DNA of 11,486 bases from Podochytrium sp. JEL0797. Lineage: Eukaryota > Chytridiomycota > Chytridiomycetes > Chytridiales > Chytriomycetaceae. The notes under the pieces were generated by a model. That model did no database searches. It saw nothing but the letters and a program-made list of their open reading frames with translations, and was not told where the DNA came from. Shown here piece after piece: positions 1 to 9,904 of this stretch. A program made the position numbers and the translations under genes. Where the stretch lies: NCBI GenBank assembly GCA_027596195.1, contig JADGJG010000876.1:1-11486 (forward strand). Direction: 5' to 3'. Position 1 is the first letter of the stretch; every line of letters starts with the position of its first letter.

Positions 1-52
1 CTCGCCCCCCGCCCCCCCCCCGCCCGCCGCCCCGCCCCCCCCCCCCCCCCCC

Positions 53-83
<31 letters not shown>
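1..83. repeat. Near-homopolymeric C tract at window edge
   Basis: Almost every base is C, broken only by a few G and T. Normal mixed sequence begins around position 84. The tract carries no telomere-type repeat such as TTAGGG/CCCTAA. The likeliest explanation is an assembly or sequencing artefact at a contig end (poly-G/poly-C read tails). A genuine low-complexity G-rich tract on the minus strand cannot be excluded. Confidence 0.8.
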
Positions 84-239
84 TGGATGAACACGAACCT
101 CCAAGAACTCGCGCTCCCGAATATGTATTCCCTGATGATACATTCGAACCATCATATAATGAACCACAAACGTAACGAATCTGTGTTTTGGCATCGCCAG
201 CCCGCGTAAATAAGAAAATCGTATGTGTGAGCTCCAAAA

Positions 240-1162
240 CTAAAAACTCAACTTCAACTCATTGATGGAATCCAAATTCGCAATCATGCCATCAATCACA
301 CTCCCCGTTTGATTCCACAACTCTTTCTCGGCTCGTTTCAAACTCTTGTTGGGTCGGTGGTGGTGTGCGGGGTCGTCGCCTTCGCCGTCGGCAGACGCGA
401 CGGCAGCAGCGGCACCGCTCGCGTTCTTTTCGGAATCTTGCGCCACCTTTCTCAAAGCCAACGTATGCACCGTCTCCTTCACTAAAACCCATGTTTCAAT
501 TCGCTTGCTGCCTGTTTTCGAAAAAGTGGGAGAGGAAAACAAAACTCACATCGCGCTGACTCCATCAACGCTTCCCGAATCTCGCGACTATACTCTGGAT
601 AGAAAATCGGCTGTCCGATCGGGTTATTGTACCCTTGCCATCCGTCTCCTTGCACAAACGCTGTCGACTCGGCACCAAGGCGAATGAAAAACCCAAGCGG
701 ATTCGAACTGAATCGTTGGAACTTGGAATCTCTGCAGTTGCAAAAAGGAGCGGAATGGGAATCAGAGAAGAAGGGGTTTTTGATCAAGCAACAGAGTGAT
801 GAGGCGTGGAAGGGCGGAAATACAATCGGGTGGTGGTAGACTCCATGTGCAAAAAGGGCCACAATGTTTGCAAATTCGATTCCGAGGCCTCCCGCGAGTT
901 TGTCATATGATATCACGGGGTTGGTAAGATCTTTCGAATCAAAATGTGCACGAATAGGGTGGAGGTTGGGTTCGTGACGGCCGCGGCAGATTGAACCCTC
1001 CCGTTGTAGTTGGGAAACAATGGACCCTCCTCTCAAGATGGCAACCGCAACTCACGTTGTGACATCTGTACTCGCTTGTTGGATCACGGCTCCTTCGTCT
1101 CCAGGAAGGACGCAGATTCCATCGTCGTTCTCATCGGGCGAGTTTGAAGTGTCGTCGGACAT
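240..1162 (-). CDS. Unrecognised protein, spliced, about 286 aa in the proposed model
   Basis: I do not recognise this family. Proposed exons on the minus strand are 1162-1056, 1031-550 and 511-240, ending in TAG. The main exon is a long open frame with the stretches CRGRHEPNLHP, NPVISYDKLAGGLGIEF and GWQGYNNPIGQPIFYPEYSR, which look like a folded, conserved protein. The last exon has an Ala/Asp/His-rich linker and then a charged C-terminal segment (KSLKRAEKELW). The junction 549-512 is good: GTGAGT donor, AACAG acceptor, only 38 nt, with the frame restored. The first junction is weak. An acidic first exon starting MSDDTSNSPDENDDG ends at a clean GTGAGT (1055), but the only nearby frame-compatible AG gives a 24-nt intron. 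A different donor or an extra exon is possible. The start lies 60 nt below the polymerase kappa stop on the same strand. No signal peptide or clear membrane segment is visible. Confidence 0.5.
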
Positions 1163-1222
1163 GCGCCAATATTTCGATCAGAAAAACAATAAATATTACA
1201 ACCGGGAGAATCGAAAGGGATA

Positions 1223-4200
1223 TTATTCATCCAAATGCGTTTCCACATGCTCATTCATGAACGCAACCGGCACCATCTTATGGCAAATAAAGCACGCTCC
1301 GTACTCCGTCTCATATTTCGCCCCTTGCGACGAAATATACACATCCACCTCCTCCCCATCCACCTCCTCCCTCTTTCGCTTCCCTTTCTCATCACCCTGC
1401 GCATCAACATGAACCAAATACTTTCCAATCCCAAACCCGCCCTGTGCCACCTCCTTCCCCTTCCCCTTCCCCACAGGCGACACGGCGTGATTGATTTTCC
1501 CACCCATCCGGTGACCCCCACTCCCACTGCCACCACCGCCTCCATTCGCAACACCACCACCGCTCTGACTCGCCCACTCACTCACAGAAACAGGCTTCTT
1601 GCGCGGCTGCTGCTGCCGGTTCCGTCCGCAATGCTGCACATGCGCGACGGCATTCTCGGGACTCAGCAAATCCAGATTGAATCCACAATTCTCACACCTC
1701 GCAGACCAAGTTTCCCCAATCCGGGACTGTCCCACTCCCCGAAGAGCCGTCGACGGGCCTCCCGCGACCTCACCACCCCGCACGTCGACATGTGAACTCG
1801 CACCAGCAGCCTCCTCCATCTTGACATACTCCTTCCACTCCTCCTCCATCTCCGGATGATTCTTTTTCACAAAACAGATCCCAATGTGTTTGTCGGCCAT
1901 CGCGACGGAGGCGAGGAGGATTCCGCAGATGGGGCAGGGGCGTGGGCCGATGGTGTCGTCTTCAATCATGGCAGAGGTGGTGTGATGATGCATGGGTGCA
2001 GGAGTGTGAAGGGTGGGTCGAAGTGGGTTTGTGGTGGTACGCGTCGGGGGCGGTTGAGGCGCAAAGAGGGTGTATTTGGGGGGAGGTGATTGTGCGGTGA
2101 GTGACGATGCCTTCAGTTTCGACTTTTTGGAAGCAGGAGCAGCCGCGGAAGAAGAAGAAAACGACGCGTGGGGTCGTGAAGCGGGTGCGGCGTCGAGTTT
2201 CTGTAGACAGAGGGTTACGTGGGTGGGGAGCATTTGGATTTCAATGGAAGAGTAGCAGATGGGGCAGTCTTGTGTGCGAATTTCGGGGATGGGTTGGAGA
2301 CGTTTAGGGGCAGGTTGTTGCGTGTCTGCGGCGGCCGTGGGGTCGGGGTCAGTCGGTTCGATGACAAACTGGATACGTTTTGAGCACGAAGCGTGAAATC
2401 GCAGCAAGTCAAAATAAAACAAGGGAAACGAACCATATTCTTGTTCACCTCCAGATCCGACTTCTTGACAATCGTCGACATGCGCAATCCAATCAGTCGC
2501 AGAGTTAATGCCGGGTTCGCTTCCAGCTCCTTAACCAACATCTCTTGCGCAATATTGAACATGTCTTCCCATGTGGAAAGGTAGCCGGGCATGGTTTTGG
2601 CGCGTGTAAAGGATGTGAATTTTTCGTCCTTGAGTTTCAGGTTCACGCATTTGGCCTACCCAAGTTTGAGAACAGAAATTTAACATCGCGCAACGCAAGG
2701 GGGTGTGTCGCAGGGAAGGAGGAGGGGGGGCAACGCGTACCACAAGCCCGCTTTCGGCCAAATCTGTTTCGAGTTGCTGCGCGAGTTTTTCGAGCTCGTC
2801 AAACATTTGTTCGGGCTTCTTCATGATGGCCGTTCTGAATAAGGAGGGATGAGAAAAATAGAGGGGCGTGGTAAGAAAAGGATAGAATAACACGCAACTG
2901 TTCTCGCCCCATCCCTTTTGGAATCGCATCGTCATTCCGGTTCACTTCAATCGACCCAATTCCCAAGCTAATGTCGACACAATGATCAAACAGGTTCGGA
3001 CTCAGAATCATCCGCAAAAGGGGTAACCGCGACTCCTGGATCGCGAAAAACTTGGAATTCAACAACGCGAAATCCAACAGATCTGTACAAAAAAAAAACC
3101 GCACCAAATCTCCGCAAGTTTCGACCCCGAACGCTTTTAGAATCTGATCCGACACGTTTCCGATCCCGGGAATCTTGCGGATGGGCAAGGGCTTCATGAA
3201 TTCAAGAATGGCCTTTGGGGTGCTCGGGACAAGGTGTTGGCCGTTCGGCTTGTTGAAGTCAGAGCAAATCTGCGATCCAAAATGCGTCAGAAGGATATAA
3301 AAAGAGTGTGGAAAGCGTCATTGCATACTTTGGCAATCATGCGGTTACATGCGATTCCTGCACTCGCTGTCAGTTCCGAAGCCTCGAAAATCTCGGTTCG
3401 CATTTGATTGACGAGTGTTTCGGGAGTCAGTTCAGGGTGCTGCTGCAGATATTCGGTTATGTCGAGATATGCCTCGTCCAGGGAGGCGGGTGTGTATTTC
3501 TCGTGATATTTGGCGAACACGGTTCGGACAAGGTCGGACCGGTATTTGTATTTTTCGAAGGAGGGTTTCAGGATAACAAGTTCGGGGCATAGTTTGGTGG
3601 CAATGTAGGCTGATTATGGTGTCAGAACTGAGGAATGGACGTAACATGGGTACTGTGCCAGAATACTCAACTGGCCATGGCAGAACGAACACCGTATTTT
3701 CTCGCCTCATAGTTCGCAGTAGCCAGCGTACCACCGTTCTTGGGACCCCCCACGGCCATGGGCTTTCCTTTCAAGTCCGGACGTTCGAGTTCTTCGACGG
3801 AGGCGAAAAACGCGTCCATGTCGACATGGACAATGACTCTCGACAGATCACGGGTTGGCACTCGAGCAGCCACGATGGCATTGACGGCTAGCGCACTCGC
3901 GTCGAGATCTTGTTGCGAGAAACGCGCGGCCTTTGCTTTCAACAGGTCGATTTCGGCATTCAGCTTTTCGGCCTTTTCGTGCAGCTTCTTTGAATAGGCC
4001 GAGTTCTTTGAGACTTCGTGGATGATTGCGTTGATTTCGTCTCTGCTGCGGAGCGCCGTGCCGGCCTTGTTGGGGTTCTGCAGGAGTGAAGAGGCGAGGA
4101 GCCGTGCGGTGGCTGTTTCGGGGGGTGCGGGTGCGGTGTTGTTCGTGGTTGTGCTAGGCACAGGGCCATTCGAGGCAGTGCTATGGGCAGTTGTTGGCTC

Positions 4201-4365
4201 TGTCGGAATGGGCGCTGGAATCGCGCTGGCCCTGGCGTCTGAGCCAGCTGGGTCAGCCAAGGCACCCGCAAGGCTTCCCGAGGCGATTGGAAGCAGCGCC
4301 TCGTTCAGCGCTGCTGCAACGTCGTGAAGCGGCGGTGCCTCGTTGTGTCCAGGCGGCGAAGCCAT
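1223..4365 (-). CDS. POLK: DNA polymerase kappa (Y-family, DinB-like) with four UBZ-like zinc fingers
   Basis: Translesion DNA polymerase acting in the nucleus to copy past minor-groove lesions. Proposed exons (minus): 4365-3672, 3609-3329, 3269-3105, 3035-2899, 2834-2741, 2655-2449, 2368-1223, giving 907 aa. The N-terminal 85 residues are Ala/Pro/Thr-rich. A pol-kappa N-clasp follows (NPNKAG at 97, helical to about 165). The palm motif [10 protein letters not shown] carries D182 and D184 with F187 at the steric-gate position. LCPEL is at 238 and SLDEAY at 274-279 carries D276/E277. Then come KPNGQ, the helix-hairpin-helix [19 protein letters not shown], and the little-finger domain (ISLGIGS to LRLIGLRMS). 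From 527 on the tail is disordered with fingers at C561-C580, C671-C691, C751-C773 and C885-H904. Splice sites are GT..AG with introns of 59-85 nt. Residues align with human pol kappa across most junctions. The intron 3104-3036 is the least certain because it is in frame without stops. Confidence 0.93.
3036..3104 (-). other. Frame-neutral candidate intron in polymerase kappa
   Basis: This 69-nt stretch starts GTGCGG, followed by a run of ten T, and ends ATCCAG. It is a multiple of three and has no in-frame stop. Removing it leaves 27 residues between GDL of the hairpin motif and the end of ISLGIG, the same spacing as human polymerase kappa. Keeping it adds 23 residues (starting VRFFFCTD). I therefore call it an intron. 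An alternative acceptor CCAAG inside it would give a 54-nt intron. Confidence 0.65.
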
Positions 4366-4390
4366 TTTGTTTTTGTTTTTGTTTTTGTTT
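4365..4390 (-). repeat. CAAAAA tandem repeat in the polymerase kappa 5' leader
   Basis: On the minus strand, about four units of a CAAAAA/AAAAAC hexamer run directly into the polymerase kappa start codon (AAAATGG). The A-rich context just upstream of ATG suits a fungal start and supports the choice of this methionine. Confidence 0.85.
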
Positions 4391-4541
4391 CGATTCTCCT
4401 CCCTTTCCTTTCTCCCTTTTCATAAATAAATAACATACCTACGCAAACGCGTCTTAAAAAAAGGTTATCTTTTTCTCTCGCCCAGGCGCACGCGATCTCC
4501 TTTCCCCTTTCCCCCCCAAAAAAAATCAAATCAATTTGGAA
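4366..4541. promoter_or_regulatory. Divergent intergenic region shared by POLK and the FAD oxidoreductase
   Basis: Only 176 bp separate the two start codons, so both promoters and both 5' leaders must fit here. Visible content: the CAAAAA repeat next to POLK, pyrimidine-rich stretches (4391-4420), an AT-rich element AAATAAATAACAT (4423-4435), and runs of C followed by A (4510-4525) just before the plus-strand start. No specific transcription-factor site is claimed. Confidence 0.6.
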
Positions 4542-6585
4542 ATGGACACACAACCCCCGTCCGACATTGGCGCAACTTTTGCCTCGCTCTGGCACAAGTC
4601 CCTCGCTGCCATCGGCCTTGAGCACGGCGACGCATTGGCGGATGACCAGCTGTTCGAGATGCTCCGTGCGGACCCCACTCTGCAGCATTTGATCACCCCG
4701 GAACTCATGGCGGAACACAAGCAAGAATCCATCAAGAGAGCCACCAACGACCCGGAATACCAGCTGGGCCAAGTCCCCCTTCCCCACCCTGACGTGAAGG
4801 GCGAACATCTCGACGCAGACGGCGTGCTTTGCCTCGCCAATTATGATTTCAACAATTGGGGCATCACCCAATCTGCCGCGTTGCAGGTTGCATTCTTCCC
4901 GCAATCCGTCAAGGCAGTGCAAGAGATCGTGCGTTGGTCCAACTCCAAGAAACTGCGAGTTCGCTGCTCGGGATTCCGCCACTCGTGGTCAAATATCTTT
5001 TCTGACGACGCCCAGGTTTGTTAATGGAATGCACTGCCACACGTTCTTTTTTTTAATCAAATCATTGACACAAACAAATGCGTCCAAGGTCCTCATTTCG
5101 TTTGTCCTCCCAGCCAATCTCGGCCCACCCACGATTCACGCCGCCAGGAACCCATCCAACTCTCTGCAAGTAATTCAAGAAGCCACCGACTTTGGCGACG
5201 GATGTTTCAAAATCGGTGCTGCCGTGACAAACGAACACCTCCGCGAATTCTGCATCAAGAACGGTCACTGGAGCATGCCTTTCAACGTGATCATGGTCGA
5301 AATCACCGTGGGTGGAAGCAACGCGCCCATCTGTCACGGCGGCGGACTCACTTCCAAAACTCTCAGTGACCTGGTCGTTGCCATGGAAGTGGTCAACATG
5401 CACGGCGATCTGATGCTCATCACGGACCCTCAAGAGCTCGCTGCCGCGTCTGGTTGTTTTGGAGTCCTCGGACCCGTCGTCTCCCTCGTGTTGCAATTAA
5501 GTCCTATGGAACTCGCGCTCATCGACCCCAAGCGTATTCCCAGAGAATCCATGGTCCCGCGCCAAACTTCCGGCCCAGAGTGGGACGAGTTTGTTTCCCA
5601 AGCCCAAAAATACTACTCCGAGTTTTTCCACTTCCCCTTCAACGCGAAAGGATGGAGAAACTGCTGGGACAAAGCCCCCCTCTCGTTCAGAAAACCATCA
5701 GACCCCCCCATCGCCGATTTCCCTCTCCACTGCGATGCCGAGATCCAAAACCTCGAAACGTACGTTCAAGACCTTGCAGACCGCGACCTCTTCAAACTCC
5801 TCCCGGGGAAACTGCAAGCCCAAATCGTTGGCTCCACCGCCATCCAAGTCCTCCCGGCCTCCCCCAAAATGGTGTACCTCCACGACGCGCTGCACTTCAC
5901 CCGTGGGATCAACAACCTCCGCGTGAATGACATGGAGTTCGAGGTTCGTATTCCAGAGTCCAAGACTGAACCTGGGAAACCCGATTGGACGTTGTGTTCG
6001 CGTTTGTGGTGGGCCGCGATTGACCTTGTCGAGGCTTTGCCGAATGCGCCGGTGAGAGTGGCCGTGGAGATGCGGATTACGGGAACGAGTGGAGTTGTTT
6101 TGGCGCCGCAACGTGGCAACACGTTTGGGACCTGTTCGATTGAGATTTTGACAACGAAGCACACGGTGACGGGGGAGGAGTGGGCTGATTGCAAACAGAA
6201 GGTGTTTGAGGCTTGGACAAAGGTGGCGCATGAGTACGGTGTGGTTTTGTTGCCTCACTTTGCCAAAGAGTGGTCTGGATTGAAGGTGAAGGAGGGAGGC
6301 CAGGAGGTCAAGTTTGAGCAACACTTGCGCGACGCGTTGATGCCAGAGAGGTTGCAGGAGTTTCGAACCACCTTGGACAAGATTGGGGCTCGTGTGGAAC
6401 GCGAGCAAGGGGTTGGATTCACGGCTCAGAGCTCGGTAGACAAGTTTTCGAACGAGTTTTTGCGTTGGTTCTTGTTGAGGTCTGGTTCGATCAATGAGGT
6501 TTCAGAAAGCGCGCCTATTCCTCCCCAGAAGTCCAAGATGAGTGGGATGATTGAGGCGATTAGAAAGAACATTTGTTTGCGTTGA
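4542..6585 (+). CDS. FAD-linked PCMH/VAO-type oxidoreductase (sugar or alditol oxidase-like)
   Basis: Flavin-dependent oxidase of the FAD_binding_4 superfamily, 656 aa. Exons are 4542-5015 and 5089-6585. The 73-nt intron (GTTTGT..CCAAG) falls between codons. After a family-unlike N-terminal region of about 110 residues, the FAD domain shows FPQSVKAVQEIVRW (119-132) and RVRCSGFRHSWSN (139-151). H147 lies where alditol oxidase has the histidine that binds FAD covalently. The second FAD motif is VGGSNAPICHGGG (232-244), followed by GCFGVLGPVVSLVLQL (280-295). The C-terminal half is a substrate-binding region ending in a basic tail. No signal peptide is seen, so a soluble intracellular enzyme is likely. 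Relatives include L-gulonolactone/arabinonolactone oxidases, alditol oxidase and type II cholesterol oxidase. I cannot fix the substrate. The start is the first ATG of the frame, after an A-rich leader. Confidence 0.85.
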
Positions 6586-6636
6586 TGGAAGTGAAAGAAT
6601 GAGAATTAAGAAATGCTGCAACATTTAAAGAGGAAA

Positions 6637-6642
6637 AATAAA
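6637..6642 (+). terminator. Candidate poly(A) signal of the FAD oxidoreductase gene
   Basis: AATAAA lies 52 nt after the stop codon in an A-rich stretch. It sits in the 143-nt spacer that must also hold the promoter of the following chitin synthase gene. Confidence 0.5.
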
Positions 6643-6728
6643 TGATAAATGAAGATAATGGAAAAGGAAAAGAGAAGTTTTTGATTGGAGAGTGATTGGC
6701 GAGAAGGAAAAGAAGGTAGTGGGTGGAA

Positions 6729-9700
6729 ATGGAATCACCAAAATTTAATGTTTGGAACACGTTCCAGAACAAGAAAAAAACAACATCAAAAACAAGAATG
6801 GACATCCAGGCTCCTCAGAAGCAAGATCCGCGTTCAAGACAAGCTTCCAACGCGTCAGTGTCTCATGCACAACAAGCTTTGCCAGGACAACAACCAAGAC
6901 CGTTGTCTCAGGCTCCACAAGGGCAAATGCAACAACGCCCAGAACTCACTCACGCACCTCAAAATTACCAGGGACCACCTCCACCGTTCTCTGGAAACGC
7001 GCCCTATGGTCCTCCAGGATCAATGCCACCACCAAACAACCAGGGTTACTACACCCAACCCCAAATGCCCGCATACCCCTCCGACCCATACTACCCAGTC
7101 ACCCAACCCCTCTTACCCCCTCAAAACAACCACCTGACCACCTCAAGATTCGGCACGCAAGGCAAAGCCCTCAAAACTACGCGTCGCAACATTGAATTGA
7201 ACCAAGGAAACATGGTGATTGACTTGCCCGTGCCTGCGTCGCTGTTGAAGCTCGGGTCGTTTTCGTCCGGAGAAGAGTTTACGCACACGCGTTATACGGC
7301 TGTCACGTGTTCGGCGGATGATTTTGCTTCGCAGGGGTATCGATTGAGACAGCAAGAGAGTGGCAGGCAGACGGAGTTGTTTATCGTGGTGACCATGTGA
7401 GTCTGGGTTTTTTTATCTAATCCTCTTCTAAGACTTCTTTCAAACAGGTATAACGAAGGCGACGAGCTCTTTTGCAAGACTATGCTGGCGCTCATGAACA
7501 ACATTGCTTACCTGTGTTCGAGAAAGCGATCCCAGACCTGGGGAGATTTGGGGTGGCAAAAGGCAGTCATTTGCATCGTTTCGGACGGACGCACGAAAAT
7601 TAACCCGCGCGTGTTGAGTGTGTTGGGACTGATGGGTGTGTTTCAGGACAATATCATGAAGAACTTTGTTGGAGAGAAGCCTGTGACGGCGCATTTGTTT
7701 GAGTACACGGCGCAGATTGCAATTGACGGTGATAGTATGGAAATTAATGGACCGAAGCAAGGGTACTGTCTTTTTATCCTTTTTTATTTTTGAGCCACAG
7801 CTTCCTAATTTCAATCTTATTAGAATCGTGCCCTGCCAGATTCTCTTCTGTTTGAAGGAAAAGAACGCCAAAAAGATCAACTCGCACAGATGGTTCTTCA
7901 ACGCGTTCGGTCCCCTCCTCAACCCAAACGTCTGTATTCTGATTGACGTTGGCACCAAACCCACCGATACTTCGCTGTACCACCTCTGGAAAGCGTTTGA
8001 TGTCGGCAAGCATGTTGGCGGCGCTTGTGGTGAAATTTACGCTGAGGTCGGAACAGGTGAAGAACAAATTCTATTGCTTGTTTCTCGCGGGTGCAGTTTT
8101 CTCACACGCGTGTCTCATTTTACAAGGTTGCGTCAAATTAATCAACCCGCTCGTTGCCTCGCAAAACTTTGAGTACAAAATGTCCAATATTCTTGACAAG
8201 CCTCTTGAGTCGTCGTTTGGGTATATCTCTGTGTTACCGGGAGCGTTCTCTGCGTACAGATACGCCGCATTGCAAGGAACCCCATTGCAACAGTACTTCA
8301 AGGGCGAAACGATGCACGGAGGAGAAAACATCTTTGCCGCCAACATGTACCTCGCCGAGGACCGTATTCTCTGTTTCGAGCTCGTCACAAAGGCAAAAGA
8401 ATCGTGGGTGCTGCGATACGTCAAGGCGGCTCGTGCCGAAACGGATGTTCCCGACACGGTTCCCGAGTTCATTTCGCAGCGTCGCCGCTGGTTGAATGGG
8501 TCCTTCTTTGCTACCATCCACGCGTTGACGCACTGGTTCCTCATTTTCAGAAGCAATCACAACATTTTGCAAAAGCTTTTGTTTTGCATTGAGTTTTTCT
8601 ATAACGCCGTCAGTTTATTGTTCAGCTGGACTGGGATTGTGAGTGATTTTTTATCCAAGTTTGTACAAATTCTAATATCCAAATAGGGAAACTTCTACCT
8701 CACATTCTACTTTTTGATGGCCACGCCAGTCACCATGACCATCCACGGTAAAACATACAGCGCATTGGGATCCCCACCCGACAACTCCGAAGCCAGCGTC
8801 AACAACTTATTCCTCGTCTATTCCACGATTCTTCGCGTCGGATACGCCGTCGTGATGGTCATTGTGTTCATTTGCTCCCTCGGAAACCGCCCGCAAGGGT
8901 CCAAGTGGATCTACACGGGCTCCATGGTCATTTTCGCCGTCATCATGGGAATCATGTTGTACCTCGGGATTTTCCAAGTGTACGCGGTGGTTGCGCAGAC
9001 GCTTTCTCAAATCACAGATCCGGTTTTTATGGCGGCGAATCCGCAATTTCAAAACAAGAGTACAGTGTATATTCTGTTGAGATATTTCCCACTCTTCAGA
9101 GACACGGTTTGCTCGCTGGGAGCCACATACGGAATGTACCTCATCTCATCAATTCTGTATCTCGAACCGTGGCACATGTTCACCTCGTTTTTGCAATATC
9201 TGCTCTTGTTGCCTTCGTACGTAAATATTCTGAACGTGTATGCATGTGAGTATTTTTTTAATGCCCCCGCCTTTCATACGAATTCTCAAACCCTCTGGTT
9301 TGGCTTTTTTTTTCGCAGTCTGCAACCTCCACGACGTTTCTTGGGGAACCAAGGGAGATAACTCGACCGGCAGTGATTTGGGTCTGGTCAAGGTCGTCGG
9401 CAAAAAAGACGGGAAAGAAGTCATTGAAGTCGATGTGGTGGAGCAAAGCGACGTGAATGCCGCTTACGCGCAATATATCAGTCACTTGAAGGAGGAGAGA
9501 CCAAAGGAAAACAGAAAGAGAGATGCCAAGACCAAGCAGGAGGTGAGCAGGACGTTGATTCTATTCTCCGCCTTTTCTATTTCTAATTCCTTCCCTCTCG
9601 TATTTTTCTCAGGACTACTTCAAAAAATTCAGAACCAACGTGATCCTTGCGTGGCTGGCAACCAACGGGCTTCTTGTGTTCCTGTTGACGACGGAGTGGA

Positions 9701-9876
9701 TGCAAGCTCTCATTTTTACAGCCATCAAGCAGAGCTCTGGGGGCAAGATTGGTGCGGGGAGTGGCACAAACCCATACCTGTCGTTCATTTTCTACGCAAA
9801 CTTGGGTCTCGCGTCTGTTCGATTTCTGGGGTGCTTGGTTTATTTGTTTTTGAATTTTGTGCACAAGTTTATCTAA
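6729..9876 (+). CDS. CHS: Chitin synthase (family GT2, Chs1-type domain architecture)
   Basis: Plasma-membrane enzyme polymerising UDP-GlcNAc into chitin, 924 aa. Exons: 6729-7396, 7448-7762, 7824-8056, 8127-8638, 8687-9245, 9319-9542, 9613-9876. The six introns are 48-73 nt with GT..AG borders. Residues 25-135 are Gln/Pro-rich and disordered. The Chs1 N-terminal domain is at about 150-215. The catalytic domain starts at VVTMYNEGDEL (about 221) and includes [25 protein letters not shown] (412-423), LAEDR (EDR 483-485) and the signature QRRRW (523-527). Several hydrophobic segments follow, with the conserved SWGTKG (770-775) and a final hydrophobic pair before the TAA stop. These motifs place it in the chitin synthase family without a myosin head, i.e. 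classes I-III. I do not assign the class. The start is the first ATG. An upstream GTG in frame is ignored. Confidence 0.95.
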
Positions 9877-9882
9877 TCCTCA

Positions 9883-9888
9883 AATAAA
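9883..9888 (+). terminator. Candidate poly(A) signal of the chitin synthase gene
   Basis: AATAAA begins 7 nt after the chitin synthase stop codon, in a short AT-rich stretch that ends where the transporter remnant begins. Confidence 0.5.
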
Positions 9889-9904
9889 CATTCATTTAAT
9901 TTAG

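Noticed and set aside
1..83. Telomeric repeat at the contig edge
   Set aside because: No TTAGGG/CCCTAA-like unit is present. The tract is a plain homopolymer.
1020..1135. Plus-strand CDICTRLLDHG stretch resembling a zinc-finger half
   Set aside because: It has no start codon, a stop codon lies close on each side, only one Cys pair is present, and it is antisense to the proposed first exon of the unknown gene.
1235..1795. Plus-strand 186-codon open frame
   Set aside because: It is antisense to the zinc-finger exon of polymerase kappa, which has clear motifs. The plus-strand product is His/Pro/Arg-rich low complexity.
2369..2448. Continuous reading of polymerase kappa through [13 protein letters not shown]
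   Set aside because: This frame hits a stop before the zinc-finger exon. An 80-nt GT..AG intron (2448-2369) joins the two frames at codon boundaries.
5698..6408. Minus-strand 236-codon open frame
   Set aside because: It lies fully opposite the FAD oxidoreductase coding exon and shows no family motif. It is a shadow frame from the GC-biased codon usage.
6685..7195. Two alternative plus-strand frames over the chitin synthase N-terminus
   Set aside because: Both are Thr/Pro/Gln-rich frameshifted readings of the disordered N-terminal exon. The frame from 6729 leads directly into the Chs1 N-terminal domain.
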